A DNA stretch of 17,504 bases. Source: Bacillota bacterium (GTDB lineage: Bacteria > Bacillota_A > Clostridia > Lachnospirales > Lachnospiraceae). Below are positions 8,234-14,189 of this stretch, in pieces. The DNA is taken from the NCBI GenBank assembly GCA_023443625.1, contig JAEZTQ010000006.1, positions 1-17,504 of the forward strand. The letters are read 5' to 3'. The notes beneath the pieces were generated by a model. That model was not told the DNA's origin, made no database searches, and worked only from the letters and a program-made list of their open reading frames with translations. The position numbers and the translations under genes were made by a program. Position 1 is the first letter of the stretch. Every line of letters starts with the position of its first letter.

Positions 8234-8908
8234 ATGAACTCATTAGAAATAGCACTTATCATTATGGGGACAGTGGTTATTATAATCAGCTGCCTTCTGG
8301 TAGATAAAAGTAAGAAAACAACAGTGCAGACAGGTAGAAGTAGTGATAGTTCTCCAGATAAATTGTTATCTGTGGAGGATAAAAAGCAATTGAAAATTAA
8401 AGTAAATGAGCTTATATCCGAGGTGAGTGAAGATGTTGTTGGCAAAACAGAGGATACCCTTAGCAAAATATCAAATGAGAATATCATAGTAGTAAATGAA
8501 TTCTCTGAGCAATTATTGGAGAAGATTAACAGAAATCATGAAGAGGTTATATTTCTTTATAATATGCTAAATGATAAGGAGAAGGAGTTAAAAACTACGG
8601 TAAGGGAAATTGACGCTTATAATAGAAAGGCGCATGAAATCTTAGAAAGTAATGTAATTACTGAAGACAAGATCCCAGCTGAGGAGATTTATAATCTATC
8701 CAGTAGGGAGTATGCAGCAGATCTATTACAAGAATTGCAATTCGAAGACCTAGATAAGAATTCCTCCGAGAGTAGGAATGAAAATAGTAATGATGAAATC
8801 CTTTCCCTTTATTCCCAAGGAAAATCTGTAGTAGAGATATCAAAAGCCCTGGATCTTGGTCAAGGTGAAGTAAAATTGGTAATCGATTTATTTAATAAAA
8901 AGAACTAA
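8234..8908 (+). CDS. SwrB-like (DUF6115-type) membrane-anchored coiled-coil protein
   Basis: Probable counterpart of B. subtilis SwrB, which promotes assembly of the flagellar type III export apparatus and is encoded right after sigD. The 224-residue protein has one N-terminal membrane helix (about 4-23), a Ser/Lys-rich stretch, a long acidic coiled coil (about 50-140), an Asn/Ser-rich linker (about 172-186) and a C-terminal helix-turn-helix-like segment EILSLYSQGKSVVEISKAL at about 188-206. A membrane anchor, coiled coil and small HTH-like C-terminus make up the SwrB/DUF6115 layout. GGAGG precedes the ATG. The assignment rests on architecture and gene order, because primary sequence in this family is poorly conserved. 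Confidence 0.7.
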   Translation: MNSLEIALIIMGTVVIIISCLLVDKSKKTTVQTGRSSDSSPDKLLSVEDKKQLKIKVNELISEVSEDVVGKTEDTLSKISNENIIVVNEFSEQLLEKINRNHEEVIFLYNMLNDKEKELKTTVREIDAYNRKAHEILESNVITEDKIPAEEIYNLSSREYAADLLQELQFEDLDKNSSESRNENSNDEILSLYSQGKSVVEISKALDLGQGEVKLVIDLFNKKN

Positions 8909-8930
8909 TCGAAAGGCTTGGTGTAATAAA

Positions 8931-9641
8931 ATGAAATTGAAATATTATATGAGAGGCCTGGGAATTGGTATTATAATTACAACTCTAATTTTTGCCCTAG
9001 GTGGGAAAAAGGAGAAGCTTTCTGATCAGGAAATTGTGACACGTGCAGAAGCACTTGGTATGGTTGAAGAAGAGGATAATTCAAGTTTAGAAGAATTACT
9101 TAGTAAAATTGACCTTACAGGTACACCAATTCCAACCCCACCAAGTACTCCAACCCCTGACCCTGAACCTACAGTAGAACCAACAATATATCCAACAATT
9201 GAACCAACCACAAAGCCAACTCTTGAACCTACTCTAGAGCCAACGACTGAACCTACGGCGAAGCCAACAGCAAAACCAACGGCAAAACCAACGGCAAAGC
9301 CAACAGCAAAGCCAACAGCAAAGCCAAAGCCAACAGCAAAGCCAAAGCCAACAGCAGAACCTACCACAGAGCCAACAAAAGAGCCAACAGCTAACCCGAC
9401 AAAAGAGCCTAGTGCTCAAAATCCAGAGGATAATAAAAAGATTTCATTTACTATCGTATCTGGAATGGATTCTCAAAAAGTGGCTAATCTCTTACGTGAT
9501 AAAGGAATAATTGATGATGCCAAAGCCTTTAATCGATATATTGTTAAAGCAGGAAAAGCAGGTATTATTAGGGTTGGTAAATTTTCATTATACAAAGGTG
9601 CTTCATATGAAGATATAGTAAAGACTATAACAAAGAGTTAA
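8931..9641 (+). CDS. Membrane-anchored YceG/MltG-like protein with Pro-Thr repeat linker, no catalytic domain
   Basis: 236 residues: a short basic N-terminus, one membrane helix (about 8-24), an acidic helix (about 30-60), a long Pro/Thr-rich linker (about 64-162) and a C-terminal module (about 171-236). The module resembles the LysM-like subdomain of YceG/MltG endolytic transglycosylases: FTIVSGMDSQKVANLLRDKG, VGKFSLYKGASYEDIVKTI. The transglycosylase domain with its catalytic Glu is absent and the gene has a normal stop, so this is not an MltG enzyme. The layout suggests a cell-wall-spanning tether that carries a binding module outside the membrane. The SD is weak (AAGG about 14 bases upstream). 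It is the last gene of the motility region, followed by a terminator at 9697. Confidence 0.8.
   Translation: MKLKYYMRGLGIGIIITTLIFALGGKKEKLSDQEIVTRAEALGMVEEEDNSSLEELLSKIDLTGTPIPTPPSTPTPDPEPTVEPTIYPTIEPTTKPTLEPTLEPTTEPTAKPTAKPTAKPTAKPTAKPTAKPKPTAKPKPTAEPTTEPTKEPTANPTKEPSAQNPEDNKKISFTIVSGMDSQKVANLLRDKGIIDDAKAFNRYIVKAGKAGIIRVGKFSLYKGASYEDIVKTITKS
9252..9371 (+). repeat. 12-bp coding minisatellite (PTAK repeats)
   Basis: About eight 12-base units of the form CCAACAGCAAAG (encoding PTAK or close variants) run in frame. Two 6-base half units CCAAAG (Pro-Lys) are inserted at 9324-9329 and 9342-9347. Units at 9300-9311, 9312-9323 and 9330-9341 are identical; the outer units (9252-9263, 9348-9359, 9360-9371) have diverged. 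Changes in unit number would keep the reading frame and alter linker length. Confidence 0.9.
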
Positions 9642-9696
9642 TAAAGAAGAGGTATTATAGAAAGTGAAGGAAATTACTGGTATAAGTATAATATTT

Positions 9697-9721
9697 AAGG
9701 AGGGAGTTAGCTCCCTCCTTT
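9697..9721 (+). terminator. Intrinsic terminator between convergent genes
   Basis: AAGGAGGGAG and CTCCCTCCTT form a perfect 10-bp GC-rich stem with a TTAG tetraloop. The T run is short (TTT). The hairpin lies between the + strand YceG-like gene and the - strand rhodanese gene, so it may serve both directions. Confidence 0.85.
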
Positions 9722-9752
9722 AGTTCGTAATCATAAAAACAACGTATGAATT

Positions 9753-10157
9753 CTACTCATAGACTATATCATAGGGCCAATCGTTAATACCACCAAAGTC
9801 AATAACATCACTGTAACCAAGAGAAACTAATTCTTTTGCTGCAAGAGCACTTCTTCTACCACTACGACAGTAGACAAGAATCCTAGCATTTTTATCTGTA
9901 AGCATAGCTTCTGCTTTTTCTGTAATTTCTTCATTCGGTAGTAATATGGCATTTTCGATATGGCCTGTATCATATTCTTCTTTCGTTCTCACGTCTAGGA
10001 TAATATGATCCGTACTCTCTTCCATCATCTCCATCGCTTGACTTGCCGTTATTGTTTGATGTTGTAAAGCCTCTGCTTCTTTCTTTGAACTGCACCCAAT
10101 CAATAATGTTGTAATTACTAAGAGTAATAAGGCAATGGTAATCATTTTATAATTCAT
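9753..10157 (-). CDS. Rhodanese-domain lipoprotein
   Basis: Extracytoplasmic sulfur-handling protein. The 134-residue sequence begins with a lipoprotein signal peptide (about 1-21) ending in lipobox LIGC, with the lipidated Cys at 22 followed by SSKKE. A single rhodanese domain (about 35-134) follows, with VRTKEEYDTGHIENA and an active-site loop starting at C97 in YCRSGRRS, so the catalytic cysteine is retained. GAAAGGA lies upstream of the ATG. It is 36 bases downstream of the NapH-like gene and probably ends that operon. The physiological substrate cannot be read from the sequence; a role in thiosulfate, polysulfide or redox chemistry at the membrane fits the neighbours. Confidence 0.92.
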   Translation of the reverse strand: MNYKMITIALLLLVITTLLIGCSSKKEAEALQHQTITASQAMEMMEESTDHIILDVRTKEEYDTGHIENAILLPNEEITEKAEAMLTDKNARILVYCRSGRRSALAAKELVSLGYSDVIDFGGINDWPYDIVYE

Positions 10158-10193
10158 AATCGTGAATTCCTTTCACTTAATAAAGGTTTAAAT

Positions 10194-10772
10194 TTATTTA
10201 TTCCTTAATTTACATATTCCTTGTGTCATTGTACCCATAGGACAATATACGCACCAGGATCTAGGTTTATATAGAGACATTGTTATTAAACCCAAAATAG
10301 TGGAGGTAAGCATCACACTATAAAATCCAAAGGCAAACTGTGCTACCCAAGGTGCTATAATTGTACCATGATAAGCAAATTTCCATGGAACTTTAAAAGA
10401 CCATAGTACTTTTACTACCTGTTTCAGGCTTTCACTTCCTTCAAAAACTAAATAAGTTGAAAATATCATATTTATAAACATAATAAGAAAAAATATCAAA
10501 AAACCATAACGGAACCAATTTTTGCGAAGAAATGAAGGAATATCTTTATTTCTTGATAATTTCAGCTTATTTCCAACCAAGTCAAATAACTGACCTCTAC
10601 CACAATATTTATTACAATATCCTTTATTACCTTTTGTAATGGATATTATTAGTGGTATAACAAAACAAAATAGTCCTAACCAAGCAAAGATGATGTTAAC
10701 AAATCCTAGTATAAGATATAAAAGAGACATAATCCATAAATAATCATACCAATTCTTCTTTTTATTTTTCAT
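10194..10772 (-). CDS. NapH-like polytopic 4Fe-4S membrane protein
   Basis: 192-residue membrane protein with about four predicted helices (about 11-31, 32-46, 88-108 and 145-168). It has two cysteine clusters facing the same side: C53/C57 in GYCNKYCGRG, and C174/C177 plus C187 in WCVYCPMGTMTQGIC. This resembles the NapH/PceC-like proteins thought to pass electrons between the quinone pool and periplasmic or ferredoxin partners, but the clusters are not the canonical CxxCxxCxxxCP, so Fe-S binding is inferred. The ATG at 10772 is chosen because AAGGAGAGG sits 5 bases upstream; a longer in-frame version would start 10 codons earlier. The start overlaps the ferredoxin stop by 11 bases, implying translational coupling. 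Confidence 0.8.
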   Translation of the reverse strand: MKNKKKNWYDYLWIMSLLYLILGFVNIIFAWLGLFCFVIPLIISITKGNKGYCNKYCGRGQLFDLVGNKLKLSRNKDIPSFLRKNWFRYGFLIFFLIMFINMIFSTYLVFEGSESLKQVVKVLWSFKVPWKFAYHGTIIAPWVAQFAFGFYSVMLTSTILGLITMSLYKPRSWCVYCPMGTMTQGICKLRNK

Positions 10773-11010
10773 TGATCCTCTCCTTCGAAATATAAGCTTC
10801 ATTCATTGTAGTCTTTTCTATCCTTATAACAGATGCAGGACAGGCTTTTGCACACAAGGAGCATCCCACACACTTATCAGTATCAACCTCTGCATAGATG
10901 CCTTTTGTTATTGTCAGTGCATTTCTTGGACAAACTTTCATACATGACCCACAAGCTACACATTCTTTCTTATTTACGATAGCATATTTCTTTACCGTTT
11001 GTTTTATCAT
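10762..11010 (-). CDS. 2[4Fe-4S] ferredoxin
   Basis: Low-potential electron carrier. The 82-residue protein has two complete clusters: C17-x2-C20-x2-C23-x3-C27-P and C47-x2-C50-x2-C53-x3-C57-P, as in clostridial-type ferredoxins. It has extra basic residues at the N-terminus and a charged tail after about residue 66. GGAGG lies 5 bases before the ATG. It is the first gene of the minus-strand redox cassette and overlaps the NapH-like gene, making it the likely electron partner of that membrane protein. Confidence 0.92.
   Translation of the reverse strand: MIKQTVKKYAIVNKKECVACGSCMKVCPRNALTITKGIYAEVDTDKCVGCSLCAKACPASVIRIEKTTMNEAYISKERINEK
10777..10785 (-). promoter_or_regulatory. Ribosome binding site inside the ferredoxin gene that sets the NapH-like start
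   Basis: AAGGAGAGG on the minus strand, within the last codons of the ferredoxin gene, is well spaced for the ATG at 10772. Confidence 0.7.
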
Positions 11011-11109
11011 ACATACCTCCTAATCTAATTTTCTTAATTATATCTATCCTTTATTAGTTTTTCTGTAACTTAATCACTCTCACAAAAAAGATTGCTAATA
11101 ATTTCATAG

Positions 11110-11123
11110 CTTCTAATTAGAAG
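11110..11123. promoter_or_regulatory. 14-bp perfect palindrome upstream of the redox operon
   Basis: CTTCTAATTAGAAG is its own reverse complement. It sits about 100 bases upstream of the ferredoxin start and about 65 bases upstream of the rpsB -35 box, in the divergent intergenic region. It could be an operator for a dimeric regulator; which regulator is unknown. Confidence 0.35.
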
Positions 11124-11155
11124 GGTGGAATTTACTTTTGCAATTCAGTCTACTA

Positions 11156-11170
11156 ACTTGAGGGTCAAGT
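11156..11170. promoter_or_regulatory. Dyad ACTTGA-GGG-TCAAGT upstream of the rpsB promoter
   Basis: Perfect 6-bp arms with a 3-base centre, 16 bases upstream of the rpsB -35 hexamer. As RNA the 3-base loop would be tight, so a protein-binding dyad is more likely than a hairpin. It may belong to rpsB or to the divergent redox operon. Confidence 0.3.
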
Positions 11171-11186
11171 CATTATTAAATAGTGC

Positions 11187-11215
11187 TTGCTTTACTTATA
11201 AAATCATGTTATAAT
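11187..11215 (+). promoter_or_regulatory. Sigma-A promoter for rpsB-tsf
   Basis: TTGCTT (11187-11192) and TATAAT (11210-11215) are separated by 17 bases, with an extended -10 TG at 11207-11208. Transcription would begin near 11222, giving a leader of about 100 bases before rpsB. This is the best-looking housekeeping promoter in the window and implies that rpsB-tsf has its own promoter apart from the motility operon. Confidence 0.85.
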
Positions 11216-11313
11216 TTCAAAGGCAAATTACACGCATATTGATTCATTACAAGGTGCCAAATTATAATTCGGTCTGTAAAGAATATGACATATGCGGAAG
11301 AAAACAACCAAAT

Positions 11314-11319
11314 GGAGGT
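11314..11319 (+). promoter_or_regulatory. Ribosome binding site that sets the rpsB start
   Basis: GGAGGT followed by a 5-base spacer to the ATG at 11325; this selects the shorter of two in-frame starts. Confidence 0.85.
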
Positions 11320-11324
11320 CAATT

Positions 11325-12074
11325 ATGAGCGTTATTTCAATGAAGCAGTTATTGGAAGCTGGTGTACATTTCGGACACCAAACAAGAAGATGGAACCCTA
11401 AAATGGCGGAGTACATCTACACAGAGAGAAATGGTATCTATATCATCGACTTACAGAAATCTGTAGGTAAGGTTGATGAAGCTTACACAGCAATTAAGAA
11501 TGTGGTAGCTGATGGTGGTTCAATTCTTTTTGTTGGTACTAAGAAGCAGGCTCAGGATGCTGTTAAGACAGAGGCAGAGCGTTGTGGTATGTTCTTTGTT
11601 AATGAGAGATGGTTAGGCGGTATGTTAACTAACTTCAAGACTATCAAGAGCAGAGTAGAGAGATTAAAAGAAATCGAAAGAATGTCTGAAGATGGTACTT
11701 TTGATGTTCTTCCTAAAAAAGAAGTTATCCAACTTAAGAAAGAGTGGGAGAAGCTTGAGAAGAACCTTGGTGGTATTAAGAGCATGAAGAAGATTCCTGA
11801 TGCAATCTTTGTTGTTGACCCTAAGAAGGAAAGAATTTGTATTCAAGAAGCTCACAACCTTGGTATACCCCTTATCGGTATAGCAGATACTAACTGTGAT
11901 CCAGAAGAATTAGATTATGTAATTCCAGGTAATGATGACGCTATCAGAGCCGTTAAATTGATAGTTTCTAAGATGGCAGATGCTGTAATCGAAGCAAATC
12001 AGGGTGTTCAATTAACTAATTCAAGCGAAGAGACTGATGCTGAAGTTGATATTGAAGACGCAGTTACAGTATAA
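11325..12074 (+). CDS. rpsB: 30S ribosomal protein S2
   Basis: Essential small-subunit protein, needed for late 30S assembly and for recruiting S1-type function. It has 249 residues from the ATG at 11325. The family signature near the N-terminus is clear ([19 protein letters not shown], then [17 protein letters not shown]). The C-terminal half has [12 protein letters not shown] and [20 protein letters not shown]. The last 20 residues are acidic. GGAGG at 11314-11318 decides the start; an in-frame ATG at 11292 has no SD and would add 11 basic residues foreign to the family. Codon use is biased as expected for a highly expressed gene. Confidence 0.97.
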   Translation: MSVISMKQLLEAGVHFGHQTRRWNPKMAEYIYTERNGIYIIDLQKSVGKVDEAYTAIKNVVADGGSILFVGTKKQAQDAVKTEAERCGMFFVNERWLGGMLTNFKTIKSRVERLKEIERMSEDGTFDVLPKKEVIQLKKEWEKLEKNLGGIKSMKKIPDAIFVVDPKKERICIQEAHNLGIPLIGIADTNCDPEELDYVIPGNDDAIRAVKLIVSKMADAVIEANQGVQLTNSSEETDAEVDIEDAVTV

Positions 12075-12147
12075 TTATAGATTAACATTATTATTTGAAA
12101 TGCTGACACCCAAATTTGCGGTGCTTTAAGCAGAATGGAGGATTTAT

Positions 12148-13080
12148 ATGGAAGTTACTGCTAGTATGGTAAAAGAGTTAAGAGAAATAACAAGTGCCGG
12201 AATGATGGATTGCAAGAAAGCTCTTGCAGCTACAGAAGGCGATATGGATAAAGCAGTTGAGTTCTTAAGAGAAAAGGGACTTGCTGCAGCTGAGAAAAAA
12301 GCAGGCAGAATCGCAGCTGAAGGTATTGTTGATGTCAATATTAGTGCAGATGGTAAAATTGCTGCTATTGTTGAAGTTAATAGCGAAACAGACTTCGTTG
12401 CTAAGAATGAGAAGTTTAGAGATTTTGTTGCTGCTGTCGTAGCACAGGCAACTAAGACTACTGCAGCTGATATTGAGACCTTCATGGAAGAGAAGTGGGC
12501 ACTTGATACTTCTAAGACAGTAAAAGAAGAATTATCTTCTTTAATTGCTGTTATCGGCGAGAACATGAATGTAAGAAGATTTACTAAAGTAGAAGCAACC
12601 AATGGTTTTGTTTGTTCTTATATCCATGGTGGCGGAAGAATTGGTATCCTTGTTGATGTTGAAACAACTGTTAACAACGCTGAAGTACAGGAAGCTGCTA
12701 AAAATGTTGCAATGCAGATTGCTGCTTTAAATCCTAAGTATGTAAATCAATCAGAAGTTTCCGCAGATTACCTTGCTCATGAGAAGGATATTATTAAAGC
12801 ACAGATTAAGAATGATCCTTCCAATCAGAAGAAACCTGAGAATATTATTGAGAAGATGATCGATGGTCGTTTAAATAAGCAATTAAAAGAAATCTGCCTT
12901 GTTGATCAGGTATATGTAAAAGATAGCGAGCTAACTGTAGCTCAGTATCTTGCAAATGTATCGAAACAAGTAGGTGCATCTGTAGCTATTAAGCGTTTCG
13001 TTCGTTTTGAGACCGGTGAAGGTCTTGAGAAAAAGAGCGAGAACTTTGCAGAAGAAGTTGCAAAGCAGATGGGGCAGTAA
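12148..13080 (+). CDS. tsf: Elongation factor Ts
   Basis: Nucleotide-exchange factor that reloads EF-Tu with GTP. The 310-residue protein opens with a UBA-like domain (about 1-45) containing the signature ITSAGMMDCKKAL. Next comes the N-terminal core with VEVNSETDFVAKNEKF at about 72-87 (the TDFV motif contacts EF-Tu), then a C-terminal core with CSYIHGGGRIGILVDVE. GGAGG lies 6 bases before the ATG. It follows rpsB by 73 bases and is presumably co-transcribed. Length is usual for the type with a complete second core. A strong terminator lies directly downstream. Confidence 0.97.
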   Translation: MEVTASMVKELREITSAGMMDCKKALAATEGDMDKAVEFLREKGLAAAEKKAGRIAAEGIVDVNISADGKIAAIVEVNSETDFVAKNEKFRDFVAAVVAQATKTTAADIETFMEEKWALDTSKTVKEELSSLIAVIGENMNVRRFTKVEATNGFVCSYIHGGGRIGILVDVETTVNNAEVQEAAKNVAMQIAALNPKYVNQSEVSADYLAHEKDIIKAQIKNDPSNQKKPENIIEKMIDGRLNKQLKEICLVDQVYVKDSELTVAQYLANVSKQVGASVAIKRFVRFETGEGLEKKSENFAEEVAKQMGQ

Positions 13081-13114
13081 GGTTAATTTAGCATAATTTT
13101 ATAATGAATATATA

Positions 13115-13177
13115 GGAGGCTCTAAAAGCCTGTAACTATCGCATATATGCGGTTTACAGACTTTTAGGGTCTCTTTT
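13115..13177 (+). terminator. Strong intrinsic terminator after tsf
   Basis: The 19-base arms 13117-13135 and 13154-13172 pair with one mismatch and two G-T pairs. The loop region contains a further perfect 12-bp palindrome CGCATATATGCG (13140-13151), so the hairpin can extend. It is followed by CTTTT. It closes the rpsB-tsf unit and marks the end of the conserved chromosomal segment. Confidence 0.9.
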
Positions 13178-13188
13178 AATTTAAGCTT

Positions 13189-13208
13189 AAAACCTCGTAA
13201 AACCTCGT
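13189..13208 (+). repeat. Tandem 10-bp direct repeat at the island junction
   Basis: Two exact copies of AAAACCTCGT back to back (13189-13198, 13199-13208), followed by the related GAAACGATAT. This lies in the 336-base gene-free stretch between tsf and abiEi (13081-13416), which otherwise holds only the terminator, a second repeat pair, and the putative abiE promoter and operator. Confidence 0.8.
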
Positions 13209-13232
13209 GAAACGATATGGAAACTGGGCTCG

Positions 13233-13252
13233 ATTTGCGTAAAATTTGCGTA
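13233..13252 (+). repeat. 11-bp-period direct repeat at the island junction
   Basis: ATTTGCGTA occurs at 13233-13241 and again at 13244-13252, a period of 11 bases (one helical turn). With the 10-bp repeats just before, this may be a set of protein-binding sites or the scar of an integration site. Confidence 0.75.
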
Positions 13253-13330
13253 CAACAATCCTTGGTGTAGCATAGTTTAAAAAACAAATAAAACAGTCTT
13301 TTGGCAACCTAAAATATAATAAAAATAAAC

Positions 13331-13358
13331 TTGCAATATTTCTAAAATATGTTAATGT
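13331..13358 (+). promoter_or_regulatory. Candidate promoter for the abiE operon
   Basis: TTGCAA (13331-13336), a 16-base spacer and TAATGT (13353-13358), with an extended -10 TG at 13350-13351. The -10 is imperfect. Transcription would start near 13365, upstream of the dyad at 13378-13397. Confidence 0.4.
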
Positions 13359-13377
13359 GGTTTATAAATAGAAGAAA

Positions 13378-13397
13378 ACAGTTTATATATGAACTGT
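13378..13397. promoter_or_regulatory. Candidate AbiEi operator (inverted repeat)
   Basis: ACAGTT and AACTGT are inverted around 8 AT-rich bases, ending 19 bases before the abiEi GTG. AbiEi proteins studied elsewhere repress their own operon by binding inverted repeats in the promoter region, so the position fits. A single copy of the left half site (AAACAGT) also occurs at 13291-13297. Confidence 0.5.
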
Positions 13398-13416
13398 AAT
13401 TGATAGAAAGTAAACG

Positions 13417-13956
13417 GTGAATAATATGAATCTATATTTTGAATTAATGCAAGTACCTGTATTTACAATGGAAGATGTTTGTAAGTATTATGATAAAATT
13501 GAAAGTGCACGTTCGGCAGTTAAGCGTCTCGTAAAACAGGGAACAGTGGTTAAAATACGAAATAATATGTATACCTGTATCAGTGGAGAAACCGGAGCAC
13601 CTATTGCCAATCGATTTCAAATTGCCAGTTGTATCACACCAACATCATATGTTTCACATCATACAGCAATGGAGTATTATGGTGTGGCTGATCAGGTTTA
13701 CTATGATGTATATGTTTCTTCAGAGACAAAGTTTCAAACATTTGATTTTTATGGTTACACATATCGATGTATTATGGCAAAATGTAAGCAAGGAATTGAA
13801 ACTGTAAAATACAGCGGCGGTGTTAAAATAACGAATAAAGAGCGCACATTGGTGGATTGTATTAAGGATATAGATAAAATATCAGGACTAGAAGAAACTA
13901 TGGCAAATGTCCAGGGATTGCATAATTTACAGGAAAAAAAATATTACAGTATTTAG
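13417..13956 (+). CDS. abiEi: AbiEi antitoxin/repressor, N-terminal two-thirds (frame ends early)
   Basis: Antitoxin and autorepressor of a type IV (AbiE) toxin-antitoxin system. This frame gives 179 residues. A winged helix-turn-helix (about 15-55: TMEDVCKYYDKIESARSAVKRLVKQG then VVKIRNNMY) is followed by the conserved AbiEi segments SYVSHHTAMEYYGV (about 77-90) and KITNKERTLVDCI (about 137-149). Reading then passes an A8 run and stops after LQEKKYYSI. The expected continuation is found in the -1 frame from 13941, and a full product would be 257 residues. Start: GTG at 13417 with AGAAAG 7 bases upstream; an ATG at 13426 is possible. As read, the protein keeps its DNA-binding domain but lacks the end of the C-terminal domain, which work on other AbiEi proteins shows is needed for neutralising the toxin. 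Confidence 0.85.
   Translation: MNNMNLYFELMQVPVFTMEDVCKYYDKIESARSAVKRLVKQGTVVKIRNNMYTCISGETGAPIANRFQIASCITPTSYVSHHTAMEYYGVADQVYYDVYVSSETKFQTFDFYGYTYRCIMAKCKQGIETVKYSGGVKITNKERTLVDCIKDIDKISGLEETMANVQGLHNLQEKKYYSI
13935..13941 (+). other. A-AAA-AAA slippery heptamer where the abiEi frame is lost
   Basis: The zero frame reads GAA AAA AAA TAT over an A8 run (13934-13941). A -1 slip on A-AAA-AAA, or one extra A in the DNA or RNA, joins ...LQEKK to ILQYLEVYNNQF..., the normal AbiEi sequence. Only a weak 5-bp stem (TACAG 13945-13949 with CTGTA 13977-13981) could act as a downstream stimulator. Confidence 0.6.
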
Positions 13957-14189
13957 AAGTGTATAACAATCAATTTCTGTATCAAAAGATAGGGTTTCTG
14001 TTATGGAACATAAGGACACAACTTGGTTTGTCAGATGCCTTTTTTGAAGTGTGTATGAAAAGGATTGGTAAAAGCAAACGGTACTTAACCAAGGATGCGA
14101 GTGATATGGTATATGACAATGTTTGGAAAATTATTGCACCAAAGAATATCGCCCATATAAAGAACGGAGAGGGTATTATAGATGATTGA
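13941..14189 (+). pseudogene. abiEi: AbiEi C-terminal portion in the -1 frame
   Basis: Eighty-two codons that continue AbiEi: ILQYLEVYNNQFLYQKIGFL, then LGLSDAFFEVCMKRIGKSKRYL and VWKIIAP, all typical of AbiEi C-termini. The stop at 14187-14189 overlaps the abiEii ATG at 14182 by 8 bases, the compact junction expected of an intact abiEi-abiEii pair, which argues that this frame is the authentic gene end. There is no convincing SD for independent translation; a GTG at 13959 would need re-initiation. I class it as a fragment because the DNA as given does not join it to the N-terminal part. Recoding or a missing A in the sequence would make it part of a functional 257-residue protein. Confidence 0.8.

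Noticed and set aside
9252..9371. Could the repeated units be a CRISPR array?
   Set aside because: The units are 12 bases, contiguous and in coding frame; there are no spacers.
9026..9419. Long open frames on the minus strand opposite the Pro-Thr linker (Val/Gly-rich and Cys/Trp/Leu-rich).
   Set aside because: Antisense shadows of the 12-base repeat; no SD and no family resemblance.
12144..12602. 152-codon minus-strand frame inside tsf.
   Set aside because: Low-complexity Ser/Ala-rich shadow of a certain gene.
13099..13287. 62-codon minus-strand frame across the tsf terminator and junction, considered as an integrase remnant.
   Set aside because: No recombinase motif (no R-H-R-Y pattern); it runs through the terminator hairpin.
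13315..13320. TATAAT considered as the abiE -10 box.
   Set aside because: No -35-like hexamer at 16-18 bases upstream; the TTGCAA/TAATGT pair at 13331-13358 is better spaced.
13583..13807. 74-codon plus-strand frame inside abiEi.
   Set aside because: Out-of-frame shadow of the conserved AbiEi sequence with no SD.
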